Shown here piece after piece: positions 11,987-21,951 of a stretch of DNA of 64,000 nt (position 1 is its first letter; every line of letters begins with the position of its first letter). The position numbers and the translations under genes were made by a program. The DNA is from Aquanectria penicillioides (Eukaryota; Ascomycota; Sordariomycetes; Hypocreales; Nectriaceae), in contig PYIU01000002.1 of NCBI GenBank assembly GCA_003415625.1, positions 6,820,001-6,884,000 on the forward strand. The letters are read 5' to 3'. The notes below the pieces were generated by a model. That model was given only the letters and a program-made list of their open reading frames with translations. It was not told the origin of the DNA and did no database searches.

Positions 11987-12550
11987 CTAAGTCAGTCCTT
12001 TAAAGTCGCTCCTGAATAGTTCGTCCACAATCCCTTGACAAAGCTGGGATGTAAACACGTCCGAATACCATACAACAAATGGCATCAAAAGTGAGTGTGC
12101 TTCGATAGTGACATCTGCGTGTAGCTCGCATTGGTTTGTCTCGTCGCTTGGTGTGCTAGAGGTGGTGTCTGATGCTGAAGGCGAAACGCCGACTTGTCTT
12201 CGACGAATGGTCCATCTTGTCCAGCAGGTCACTTTGGAGGGAGCGTCTCCGCGGACAAGAACACCGTTGGGGATTTTCTGAAATATTGAGGGCCACTTAT
12301 CGATCTTCGTGACGCCGGCGATAAGGTGAATGGCCACGCGGACCTCGTACACACGCGTGGTTTCATCCCAAGGCCCAAAGGATGGGTCGTCAGATACTAA
12401 AGTAGGGTCGGCAGGGAGCTGGTTGAAGCCGACAAGGTCGGGCATATGAGCTAAGATTGGTTCGTATGTCTGGAGCAAGCCCAGTGCGGCATAGAATGGG
12501 ATGTTGAGAGGGATAGGAGCCGCCGCTGTTAGTCGGCGCTGAGTCCGCAT
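11987..12550 (-). CDS. Hypothetical protein, possibly DUF7053/START-like
   Basis: Intronless, 187 residues from ATG 12550 (the in-frame GTG one codon upstream is less likely) to TAG 11987. The order of elements is an N-terminal helix-rich segment (FYAALGLLQTYEPILAHMPD), a predicted strand region (TRVYEVRVAIHLIAG), a Lys/Trp strand, a Ser/Thr-rich loop and a hydrophobic C-terminal helix (SLLMPFVVWYSDVF). The pattern recalls fungal DUF7053 proteins, a START/SRPBCC-like fold of unknown function, but the match is by eye only. It looks like real coding sequence: balanced amino-acid use and no stops. It sits alone in AT-rich surroundings. Confidence 0.5.
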   Translation of the reverse strand: MRTQRRLTAAAPIPLNIPFYAALGLLQTYEPILAHMPDLVGFNQLPADPTLVSDDPSFGPWDETTRVYEVRVAIHLIAGVTKIDKWPSIFQKIPNGVLVRGDAPSKVTCWTRWTIRRRQVGVSPSASDTTSSTPSDETNQCELHADVTIEAHSLLMPFVVWYSDVFTSQLCQGIVDELFRSDFKGLT

Positions 12551-13050
12551 CACGGGACTAGGTGGATGCTGTCATCCATCGCATGATTGAACACGTAGCC
12601 TCCACCTCTTTCGATGGAACGAATCAACCAGGCTGTTGATTGGTGGAGATACGTTCCTTTACTCGCTTCTGTGCTTCCAATAAGAGCGTTCAAATCCACT
12701 GTTGTCGGGCCTTATGAGATGCTTCAGGGTAGGGAGCAGCGAAGGAGTTGGTCTTTAGCGAGGTTGAAGCTGGGGAAAGGGGCAGACTCGCCATCAGTGG
12801 AGTTGCACGCACCACGGAAAAAGTCTCACGTGACGTTATGTTTGACACCGGCGCATTATCCCGTTTTGGGAACCTCATCCCCACCAGCGTGGTTGGAGCT
12901 CATTAGCTCCACGGCAAACATTGAGACTACCGATATGGAACGTGATAATACGGATTCAGTACTGTCATTTACGATATAGATTTAAATATTGGATGCTGTT
13001 GTGGTTTAGAGGCGTGCCCGAGTCGTGGAGTCGCTGTTACAAGTCAACAA
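12551..13050. other. Intergenic between two minus-strand genes
   Basis: No gene is supported. A 121-codon open frame on the plus strand (12614-12979) has no recognisable domain and overlaps the presumed promoter of the DUF7053-like gene. Confidence 0.5.
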
Positions 13051-13615
13051 CTATGGAACTAACGTGTTCGCGAAAACTCTCACGATGATCACATACCTTA
13101 CGTGTCCTATGCAATCCAATTCAATATCAGTGCCGCGAGCAGGTTGAGCCACCCCGACACAGGTCCGGGACTAACCCGATATTAGCATCAACAAAGCAAT
13201 TCAAGATGCAATTTTTCCTCAAATGGGATTAGGGGGAGATGAAAGTTCTTACTGGCTTAGGAAACTGAGTAACAAACTCATCATAGACCTCATTAAATTT
13301 GGAGAAATCGTCCAAGTTAGTTAAAAAGATGTTTAGCTTAAGCAGGTGATTAATTTTGCTGCCTCCGGCTTCGAGGGTAGCAGACAAATTCTTCAACGCT
13401 TGGCGCTTCATGCTGTTACCTCGTTGTGATAGACATAGAACCCTTCAATGCTTACTACTCTGTCCTTGACAGTACTTTCGACTAACTTGCCGTCAGGGGT
13501 TTGTCCAATCGTTCCAGTATAATAGATGGTGCCATTATGCAAGAGCCCCTGGGAACTCTGAGGATAGGGCCCTGGGGCATTGATGGACTTATTTAATCGC
13601 GACTGGTGAAGACAT
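13051..13615 (-). CDS. RidA/YjgF/YER057c family protein (enamine/imine deaminase)
   Basis: RidA proteins hydrolyse reactive enamine/imine intermediates released by PLP enzymes. Three exons on the minus strand are inferred: 13615-13456, 13405-13253 and 13170-13051. The second intron (82 nt, GTAAGA donor, GCTAAT branch, TTAG acceptor) is well supported. The first is 50 nt with an AAG acceptor. Joined, the protein shows the N-terminal APGPYPQSSQG, the GTIGQTPDG loop, RQALKNLSATLEAGGS, the FVTQFPKP turn and the C-terminal SRTCVGVAQ plus GTDIELDC, in family order, including the Arg-Thr-Cys active-site region. The nearest ATG (13615) is one base out of frame with the conserved N-terminus, so the 5' end is either mutated or misread. 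The C-terminal 15-17 residues are atypical and may hide another intron. Confidence 0.75.
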
Positions 13616-14180
13616 GAATCCACGTAACCGTTGGAACAATGGTGACTTGATAAATGATCCTCAAACTTGTTATGCGTTCTTTTCACTGCAAGGAAAATTG
13701 GAAACTGGAGATGCAGTCATGAGCAACTAAAGGGCTTTGTCTCAGTTTTTATAATCACAAGGGGCCAGGGTTTCCGAATCTTTGCCAGTTTTGTTCTCCA
13801 GATTATTTCCTGTTGTGGTAAAAAAAAATTTAGTGCCACTCTAGGGTAGTAGAAGAATTTTATTGAACTATAGCACCTCAGCAAAAACTGGAGGTACCCC
13901 CTTGCCGAAACAAGTGGTACTTTGGGTTCTATACTTTCAACAAATTTGCATGGCTTGGTCGCGTACGACAACTTCACCGTTCCGCCCACCCCCTCTTCGC
14001 AGTTATACCCAGATGAAGAGGAACGTGAAGAAACTGGCGAACGAGGCCAGGACACGCAGAACGGGCAGTCCATAGGGCCACTTCAGTCTCCTAGGAGTTT
14101 GAAACGTAGAAAGGTTCACGGGCTGATGAGTTTGCTGCTACAGTTCGCCATGGCCTAAGGGGAGCTAATTTCAATGTCTA

Positions 14181-16250
14181 GTGTTGACCCAGGACGATAA
14201 ATGGCACAACGTCCAGGTGACCGGAGTTGGTACGTGTTATGAATATGTCGACGCTATCACCAGTAGCGCTCTAGTCGATCCTCAAAAACACTACAATGAC
14301 GCTTCCAATCTTTACTCCATAATTGAAGTGACATTGGCCAGGTATAGTATGCTGCAATTCGTGCATCTTGAGCTTATTCGCGGGGATCCAGATCCCTTTG
14401 GGGTTTCGGATTTCATTCCTCACGTTGGGACATTTTCAACGCAGGACTTACGCCGAATCTTCGCCATCTTTTTAAGGCCTTTCTTTCCATGCCTATGGAT
14501 ATCAACAGTTTCATGAATTAGGGGCACAAATGTAGAGGAGAGGCAGCCATCCTGGGATTTGGGATATTCTTACCTTGGGTAGTCGACTTTCAGAATGGCC
14601 ATCCATCCCCCAGGACACGCGACCAGATCCTTTCACCATTGCCACTCTTACAAAGGCTATTATGCATGCTACTCGCCTTCAGAATGATCCATTTCGATCT
14701 ATTTTCAATCCTGAAAGCCTTGATTTAGAGGCCAATGCATTCTCACTCCTATCCCCAGAACTTCTTCAATTCATTGCTATTCTCCTTCCGAGCCGTAATA
14801 TCTAGTCTCTACGACTAACATCACTTATCTTTGACGTTAAGTTCATCAAAAAAGTTCAAGGCATCACATTTCGACAAGGCAATAAATTCGATTTTATACC
14901 CAAGGTGCTAATTAACCCTCCAGAATCCTGGAGGGCACTATCTCTATCACTTTAAATCTGCGGCACCAATAATCCAAGTCAAACAAATAGACGTCATATC
15001 TGGAGGCTTTCGAAACAACTCCAAAGGGCTCTCCGTCAAATAGAAGCTATTTCTTGTGCTGGGTCTCCGTTGAAAACTTGGTTTGAAACTTCCGTGCTCA
15101 GCGAGGCTCACGAAGAGCAACAGGAGATCTCTTAAGCAACAACTGCGCGTGGTATCACGCCTCCGGAAAAGGGGTTCCGGCGCAGGTGTAGAGCCTTGCG
15201 GGCTCAATCTCTTCGCTTCCTAAAGCCTCTTGAATTGCAATCTATGTCTATATCTTTTATCCACACCGCAGGAGGGGCATTTGTTTCCGGTCTCGTATTT
15301 ATCGATACAGACGGCCAACATCATGCCCTTGGCTACATCCACCACCATAAAAACATCCGCATTCAGGTGTCCCCCGGCCAGCGCATCCAAGGATGGCAGC
15401 TTGCCCTTGAGCTATCAGGGATCAGAGCAATCGCGGTTATGTCTGACGTCGGCACAGTGTCACCTTGGCCCGGCGAACCGGGAGACTTTCCAAAGTGGCA
15501 TTTAGCTGAGCCAGAAGGCATTTCTGCAGTAAAAGCAGAGTTTGATGTTGGCTCATCTGCCAACTTCTTAATAGCATGTCTTTATAAATCTACAGCATAT
15601 ACTGATACTTTTTAGGCCTTAAAGCTTATTTTACTGAGTCGAAATACTTCACAGAGACATTTGAAATAACACAATCAATGGCGAAATGGTTGTCTTTGGT
15701 ATCCTAATATTCCTCCACCTCAATTACTCTTTAATGGAAGAGGCGGTGACCAGCCACCAAATCACTTTAACCTTCCAATCACAACTGTCTTCTTCGGTGG
15801 ATCACATGGTGAAGATCTCTCAAACCTGGTCGAAATTGTCATTTGGAATTTCGATTTGTCCGGCATCGCTGGCATAGAATTTCTCTATGAAAATAGTTCG
15901 CAGAATCCGCATCTCGGGAATATCGGTCCATTTAGTGACGACCATCCTGTACCAAGCAGGTTTAAACAGCTCGTATCACAAGATCATCGTATCACTATGT
16001 CAATCGATGGGCCTGGGGGTGAGGAGCTACAAAATCTTGAAATGCAGAGCTCCGGTGACTATTTAATCGGGTTAAGGACATATTTAATATCCTTCCATAT
16101 CTTATAACATTTTGCGGATAGGTGCTCATCCTCGTCACACAGATCTGCACCAATTTCGGCCGGGAAGTCATATCCCCTCAATGTCCTTAGGCAACAAAGG
16201 AAAAGTGGATCGCAGTTCACTCAATAGGATCAAAAGTCATTAGTCTATTT
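14181..16250 (+). pseudogene. F-box/DUF7600-type gene inactivated by RIP-like stop codons
   Basis: From about 14575 to 16107 a single frame encodes a recognisable fungal F-box-associated (DUF7600) protein. An F-box-like helix comes first (LSPELLQFIAILLPSRNI, then SLRLTSL), followed by FDFIPKVL and SWRALSL. The first DUF7600 strand set follows (GGAFVSGLVFIDTDGQHHAL, YIHHHKNI, GIRAIAVMSDVG), then WYPNIPPPQ, FFGGSHGEDLSNLVEIV, GIAGIEFLYENSS and SIDGPGGEEL. The frame is interrupted by TAG 14803, TAA 14953, TAA 15133, TAG 15613 and TAA 15667, with no indel over 1.5 kb. Such stops arise from CAA/CAG by C-to-T change, the RIP signature. After about 16090 homology continues in another frame (TNFGREVI, then KEKWIAVHSIGSKVI). 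The segment 14181-14516 is probably its N-terminal part. F-box proteins recruit substrates to SCF ubiquitin ligases; this copy cannot. Confidence 0.75.
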
Positions 16251-17174
16251 TCTATTTATGTAAGCCTATTCGTCTTGAGTTAAAAATCTTATTCTTTTCT
16301 TGAAAGGGGATTAATTTATTTCTAAGAGCCATTTTCTTTCCAGCCTCGGATTAATATCAACAATCTGAAATATCAATAAGTTGGGGGGGGGGGGTAGATA
16401 AGGGGTATTGTTTAGAAAATAAGAGTACTCATTTTTCAAAATATTTAACCAGCAGTGGAAATAGGGTTATGGTTAGGATATGGCTTGCGGAACTTAGTCG
16501 AAGATCTATAAGGCCACAGTACCTTTCGTAATGTATTACAAGTAAAAGGGAGTTCGTTTGTTGCCGGCCGTAACATTGATTTATATCATCACGGCTCGGG
16601 CCTGTCGGGCAAGGAAACATAGTGCTTGACGTAACAGAAGTGATCTGCTTGGCCCACAGCCAGCTGGTTATAGGAAAAAGTAGCATCCAGTAGAGTAAAG
16701 GTAATGCAACGCATCTCATGAACAACGCGCATTTCTTGAATATTCCAATCGGTGAAAGAAATAATATATATTGCTCTGATGTAATGCCACACTTGTTTGA
16801 TACTATCAGAATACAACCCTCAAACAACACTAGATATTTGACTTACTCTATAGGTGGTTGGATACTAGGTGTTTTACGGTATTTCTGAGATTTCAAGTGA
16901 AAGCCGAGAGTGTATATATTGTAGGACTAAATTAAAAGCTTTCAGCCAGCACTTAGCGACTCCGAAGCTGGGTGGCTAAGATATGGCGTCGTTCCTTATC
17001 ATCTAGCGATGTACAATATAGATTGTAGTAACCAAGTTTATTGAAAGCTAGCGATCCAATCCATCTCCGTAGGCGAGATGGTGACCCGTCTATATCTACT
17101 AGATCGTCTCACGTTGTGAATCTTGGTCTTTGCAGGGTAACTGCATACGCCCAAGCCTGCCATGACCGGCCGCC
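16251..17174. other. AT-rich intergenic with G run
   Basis: No gene is supported. It contains an uninterrupted G run of about 12 at 16383-16394 in otherwise AT-rich sequence, and TA-rich stretches up to about 17000. It forms the left flank of the GC-rich dehydrogenase gene. Confidence 0.5.
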
Positions 17175-17918
17175 TCAGATTTGCGCAAGGCCGCCATCGA
17201 CAGCGACCTCGCTGGCGGTCATGAAACTGCTGTCCTGCGACGCGAGGAAGGCAGCCACCGCCCCAATCTCGACCGGATCGGCCATGCGCTGGAGCGGATT
17301 GAGCGAGGCGAAGAACTTCATGCCTTCCTCGCCCAGCGCTTCCTTTGCGAGTTCGGTCGCCGTCGACGCGGGCGACAGCACATTTACCCTGATGCCGGTG
17401 CCCTTCAGGTCCTCCGCCCAGGTCCGCGCAAGGTTGCGCACCGCCGCCTTGCTCGCGCCGTAAAGGCTGAATGCCTTGGCCCCGGTAGTGCCGGCGCTCG
17501 AACCCGTCAGGATGATCGAACCACCCGGGCCCATCAACGGCAGTGCCTTCTGAACCGTGAAAACAGAGCCTTTTACATTGGTGTCGAGGATTTCGTCACA
17601 GTGCTGGACGGTGATCTCGCCGAGCGGAAGTTGGCTCCCCACCCCGGCATTCGCGAAGACGATGTCGAGGGATCCGCGCTCGGCCTTGACCGCCGTGTAG
17701 AGTCGGTCGAGGTCAGCCAGATTGGAGACCGACCCCTTTACCGCGCGGGCATTGGGACCGAGGTCAGCCACGGCTGCGTCAAGCGCGTCCTGTCGGCGGC
17801 CGAAGATAAACACGAAGGCGCCCTCTTCAACGAAGCGCTTTGCCGCTGCGAGGCCGATGCCGGTGGCGCCCCCGGTGATGACGGCGGTCTTTCCATTCAG
17901 TCTAGTCATGTTGTGCAT
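17175..17918 (-). CDS. Bacterial-type short-chain dehydrogenase/reductase (candidate horizontal transfer)
   Basis: Intronless, 247 residues, ATG 17918 to TGA 17175. It is a complete classical SDR. The cofactor motif TGGATGIG is at residues 15-22 and NAG at 90-92. The active-site Ser lies in GSSAG near 140, with Tyr153 and Lys157 in YGASK. The C-terminus is DGGLAQI, the standard end of bacterial 3-oxoacyl-reductase-like SDRs. An Arg pair after strand 2 (FGRRQ) suggests NADP(H). The protein text looks proteobacterial throughout, and codons are strongly G/C-ended, while both flanks are AT-rich and non-coding. Fungal SDRs of this class usually carry introns and different loops. I infer acquisition from a bacterium. 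The reaction is alcohol/ketone interconversion on an unknown substrate. Confidence 0.93.
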   Translation of the reverse strand: MHNMTRLNGKTAVITGGATGIGLAAAKRFVEEGAFVFIFGRRQDALDAAVADLGPNARAVKGSVSNLADLDRLYTAVKAERGSLDIVFANAGVGSQLPLGEITVQHCDEILDTNVKGSVFTVQKALPLMGPGGSIILTGSSAGTTGAKAFSLYGASKAAVRNLARTWAEDLKGTGIRVNVLSPASTATELAKEALGEEGMKFFASLNPLQRMADPVEIGAVAAFLASQDSSFMTASEVAVDGGLAQI

Positions 17919-18273
17919 CTTTCGTTAAAGTTATACGGATCGTGGCTGGCTAACTGTCAAGGATGGGATAAATTGCTGACGTCGTGAAGTCTAAAGTGCT
18001 AAATGAATTGATGATAGGGCTGGTTGGGCATTGGTATCTGCGTGGGATAAGGTGTGAGAGATACCATTATATAGAAACTCTGGTAGTATTTTAATCAGTT
18101 CTATTTGCATTAAAAAATATTCTCGTTGATTTGCAATCTTATATTATAAAGCGTTTTTTTTAAAAGCCATCAAGTCCATCGCTATTGTAATCTTTCTACA
18201 TCTATCGGCAAGTCATCAAGACCCAGAAATTACCTCAATAGGGAGGTTCGCTTGATTGTACCCAAGATACCTA

Positions 18274-18317
18274 GTTCCGCGGAACCAAATGCTGAGACAA
18301 GCTAAGTTCCATGGAAC
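18274..18317. repeat. Pair of 12-bp perfect palindromes 32 bp apart
   Basis: GTTCCGCGGAAC at 18274-18285 and GTTCCATGGAAC at 18306-18317 share both half-sites and the flanking A and CA bases. The centres are 32 bp apart, about three helical turns. This could be a dimeric regulator site or a repeat remnant. Confidence 0.5.
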
Positions 18318-18692
18318 CAATTACCAAGCCAACTTTAAAAGGAGCTCGATCTGGTCTCCAAACTGGAAGTTTAGCAGTATGACAGGCCAGAACCAGGAGA
18401 TGGAAAGTCTGACCATGCCCCAATCTCTCATCCAATTGCCAGTTACGAATTCGGGAGCCACGCGACTTTGTGTGAGAGCAAAGAGGGCAAGAATGAACAA
18501 TGTCTGACAAAGAAGTTGAGCGTCAAGACGCCCTTCGCGGGAGGCGGCATCAGCGTCCGCTAAAGCAGAAGACGCCGAAAAATGAACCGGCCGATGGAAC
18601 ACAGAGCTTTCAGCTCCATCATGGACACGTTCAAAGGGAGCGACACGGCGCCTAGGGCTAAGAAGTGTTACTAGTCTACATCAATACGAAAA

Positions 18693-18989
18693 TTACAGTG
18701 GCGTTGAACACAGCACTCCCGCAAAGCCCAGACAACACGCTGCTAGGGTTGCAACAACTACTATGAATGTTCCACTGATGAAGCGATACCTCTGCGTTTC
18801 ATGGTCGCCCAAATTACCTATGCTTCCAGCTGTGGACTCCAAATTACAGCCTCGGATAATACTATTATGCGTGAAAGTGCATGTTCCAGTTTTCTTGTGA
18901 TGGGACTTCAGGCCCAGCTTTCTTAGCTTTCGGTGCCGAGACATAAGACGGTTGGCCCATAGACTTGGTGGTTGATAGCTAAACTCCAT
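18693..18989 (-). CDS. Possible small membrane protein, unknown
   Basis: 98 codons from ATG 18989. The N-terminal part is basic (RHRKLRKLGLKSHHKK). A single hydrophobic segment lies near the C-terminus (TFIVVVATLAACCLGFAGVL). No family is recognised. It lies in decayed AT-rich sequence and may be a chance frame or a fragment of a larger lost gene. Confidence 0.2.
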   Translation of the reverse strand: MEFSYQPPSLWANRLMSRHRKLRKLGLKSHHKKTGTCTFTHNSIIRGCNLESTAGSIGNLGDHETQRYRFISGTFIVVVATLAACCLGFAGVLCSTPL

Positions 18990-21189
18990 TGTGTCCCATA
19001 TAAATACTCACTATGCCTTGAGGAACGGAAGGTCACTATAAACCGCTCCCTTTTCTCCTGCCATCTGTCTTATTTCCTTTTGGCTTATGCTTTTTGTAGG
19101 CCCTAAGCTTTTGTTTTGATTGGAATAGTCCTTTCTTGGTTCGCTTTGCCATTATACCCGCTCCCTTTGCCGGAAGGACCTGGCCGGAGGACTAGGTGGG
19201 TAGCACCGATTGCTTCTATACGCAGATACACAGCTCCTCACAAGGCAAGTCGTTGATACACAGTGGGAGAAATTGGCCAAGTAGACTACGAGGAGAAATC
19301 TGATCAACCCGCGTCCCGCGTGAGCATTCGGCATTTAAACCAATGGCTTTTTACGACATGATGTACCTGACCTGTTTGGTATCCTCATGGCTATTTTCGA
19401 AGCTGAATTGTCTCTCTACTATGGCTAGGAGGAATATTCCACGGCGGCCAACTTAGACCAAAACGGCGGTCCCTTTCTTGAATTTACCTACTGGATCTGC
19501 CCCAATCCCGGCGTAACGCCTATTAATCTGGCCTACTTCGTATTTCTATATATATGGGGATCGGAGTAGGATGTGATTGCCGGAATGATCTCAGAGGCTG
19601 TTGCACTTTGCTGCTAGTAAGAAAATAGCTTGAAGCAATTAACATCACATGCTCGAAAATGGGCAAAACAATGCAGCAACAAGAACAGCATTACCAATCA
19701 TATTGAAGCACAGGATTGAGGCCCCTTAATATTGTTTTATTCATTTTCTAGCTGCATTTTCTTCGGATGAGGCCCTAAGCGACCAGGCTCTAACAAATCA
19801 CACTCACCCTGTATTGTCGGCATGGATGGTTATGGATGAAATAGGAAATTGTGATTTTATTCCATAGTCTCTCAAGAAAAATTACTACTTAAAAGGTGAA
19901 TTGGATAGATTCTCTACTCCAATCTTACTTCTCTCAGTCTCTTTCTTTTCTGCTGAGATCTGTGTTACCTCTTGATCGTCCCAATTTTATTGCTCAACAT
20001 TAAGGATCATTGGTAAGCCATCTAGAAAAATAATGGTAAGATCTTCCTCTGCCGAAGTTTAATTCTGTTTTGATTTCTAAAGCTAATATGCCGTATTGTT
20101 TCAACTAGGCTTATTCTATTGGGGCGTATGTGCAGCTGCAGGGTGTAATTTGGCGAATATTGGGTATTGAAGCAGGAGGGATAATAATCATTCAAAGTAC
20201 CGCGACGAGTGAGACTATCCGCGTTCCACAAGCAACCACTATTCCGGTTTAGTTCTCCCCCCAAACTAGGTACAAAAAGAGCCTTGTTATGATATTCTCA
20301 GTATATCTATATTATAATCCAATGGCCCTGGCGTCTTTGACAGCACTTGACCTCCTCGGTGCAGACCCCACCCCTGGAGGCACAGGACTGGCTATCTTTT
20401 CCAATTTGACCGCTCCTGGATCTGCCACTACCTTTAGCAGCCCTGGGTGTGCTAGACAGCCTTTCTAACGAGTAGTGTTGCTAGCACCGTGCTGTCCGCT
20501 CTCCGCATCACTAGTAGCTCCTGTTCCCAGGCAGGCGAAGAAACTCCAGTTAGCTCCTGAAGACAATCATTTCGGCATGGACCTCGATTCTGCTTGTGAG
20601 CTGTAAATACGGGCGAGCACTATTTTGAAACCCATTTGCACGGCTGACAAGGTGCAGTGTCAAAACAACACCTTGAAGATGGGTATAAAACGGTGAATGC
20701 TTATGTTCAACAATCGCACCTCTAAACTTGGCATTTGTTGCGATGTGCGGAGTGAAATCCGTCCCCAAAGGTAGTTGGTATTGGTGAGGCGATAACAGCC
20801 CACAATTGCGCAGCCGAGGCCAAATTCCAGAAGCAACGACATATTACGCTTTTGGTGTGGACGCCGAACTTGGCTCTTCTATTAAATAAGAGACTCTGAG
20901 ACTTGCATCGTTCCTTACCTTATTATAAATGAGCTTCCATTGGTGCGGTCTTGTTGTGAAATTATGACAAACAAATGAAAGCGACCAGTTGCCTCATCAT
21001 ATTCAAGAATAGATATTGAGGGTGAGGAAAGAAAAGACTTGTATATAATATTGCAGCTGTCGAAACAGCAGCAGTTACATATTTCAAATTACAGATAAAT
21101 CGTGATTCATTCGCCTCCATCACAAGAATAGGGGGGGTAAAGGGTCGAAATAGTTAAGGGTACCGGCGCCTACATCAAGCGATTGTTGG

Positions 21190-21590
21190 GACGATTGACA
21201 CTCCACGTTGCTACCCAAAAGGGGCACATGGACGTTGTGCGATTTTTATCGACAATCGTGCTGGCATTGAAGAATCAGACTCGTTTGGCAACTCGGCACT
21301 AATGTTAGCTGCTAAAAAGGGTCATGGAGGCACTGCGAGGTTCCTCCTCGCCAAGGGGGTTGACATCGAAAATCAAGCAATTTCGGCGATTCACTACTCA
21401 TGTTAGTTGCTAAGTCAGGTAGTAAGCCGGTTGCGGGTCTACTTATTGAATTCAATACCGATATCAACAAAGAAGATAACAGAGGCTGGACAGCTCTCCA
21501 TTTGGCTGCCGAATATGACGAGGATATTCTTCAACTATTTCTCGACAATGGTGCGGTGGCGTTTGTAGACAGTCCCAACATTTCGTGAGA
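21190..21590 (+). pseudogene. Ankyrin-repeat fragment, frameshifted
   Basis: Three to four ankyrin repeats can be read, each in a different frame: TLHVATQKGHMDVVRF from about 21195, then SALMLAAKKGHGGTARFLLA from about 21285, then LLMLVAKSG and WTALHLAAEYDEDILQLFL ending at the stop near 21588. The first two shifts behave as single missing bases (T run 21243-21247, and near 21376-21380). No start and no effector or NLR domain is visible to the left, so this is only the tail of an ankyrin protein, probably a NACHT/ankyrin or similar gene. It could be functional sequence damaged by assembly errors, but the lack of an N-terminal part favours a remnant. Confidence 0.65.
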
Positions 21591-21951
21591 TTCCCAAAAT
21601 TTCCCGGTCGCGTATCTACAAGACCATGTGCATTTCGAAATTGATTCATGGTGAGTAATATTGCAAAATTCCCCACACTATCACGTCCCACTTGCTTCTG
21701 AAGAGGGCCATTGGACTCAAGTTTTCTTTTTCCCTCGAATTTTGTTGCCCGCTATTATATTATATGATAATGAAGATGGGAGTTTGCAACCTCACAGTTC
21801 ATCTTTGAGCGAGGCTATCTCACTAGAGTATGGCTCCAGCATCAAGCATATATTAACATTCAACGATTACACAATGACCCGGGAGCAAAACAGGCCACGG
21901 CCCAACCAACGTCGCAACAGAACTCGAGGGATCAAATGTGAGTCAATGGTG

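Larger units (their letters stand above)
17919..21180. other. AT-rich, gene-poor stretch with decayed sequence
   Basis: Long AT-rich sequence with no convincing gene. It includes a pair of 12-bp palindromes at 18274-18317, a 51-codon open frame at 18500-18655 without features, and one possible small membrane protein on the minus strand (listed separately). The segment 19000-21100 shows TA-rich composition and only short open frames, consistent with RIP or old decay. Confidence 0.55.

Noticed and set aside
12614..12979. 121-codon plus-strand frame
   Set aside because: No motif, and it lies in the promoter of the minus-strand DUF7053-like gene.
16383..16394. G run as a possible telomere or transposon-related feature
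   Set aside because: A single isolated homopolymer without repeat units, inverted ends or target duplications.
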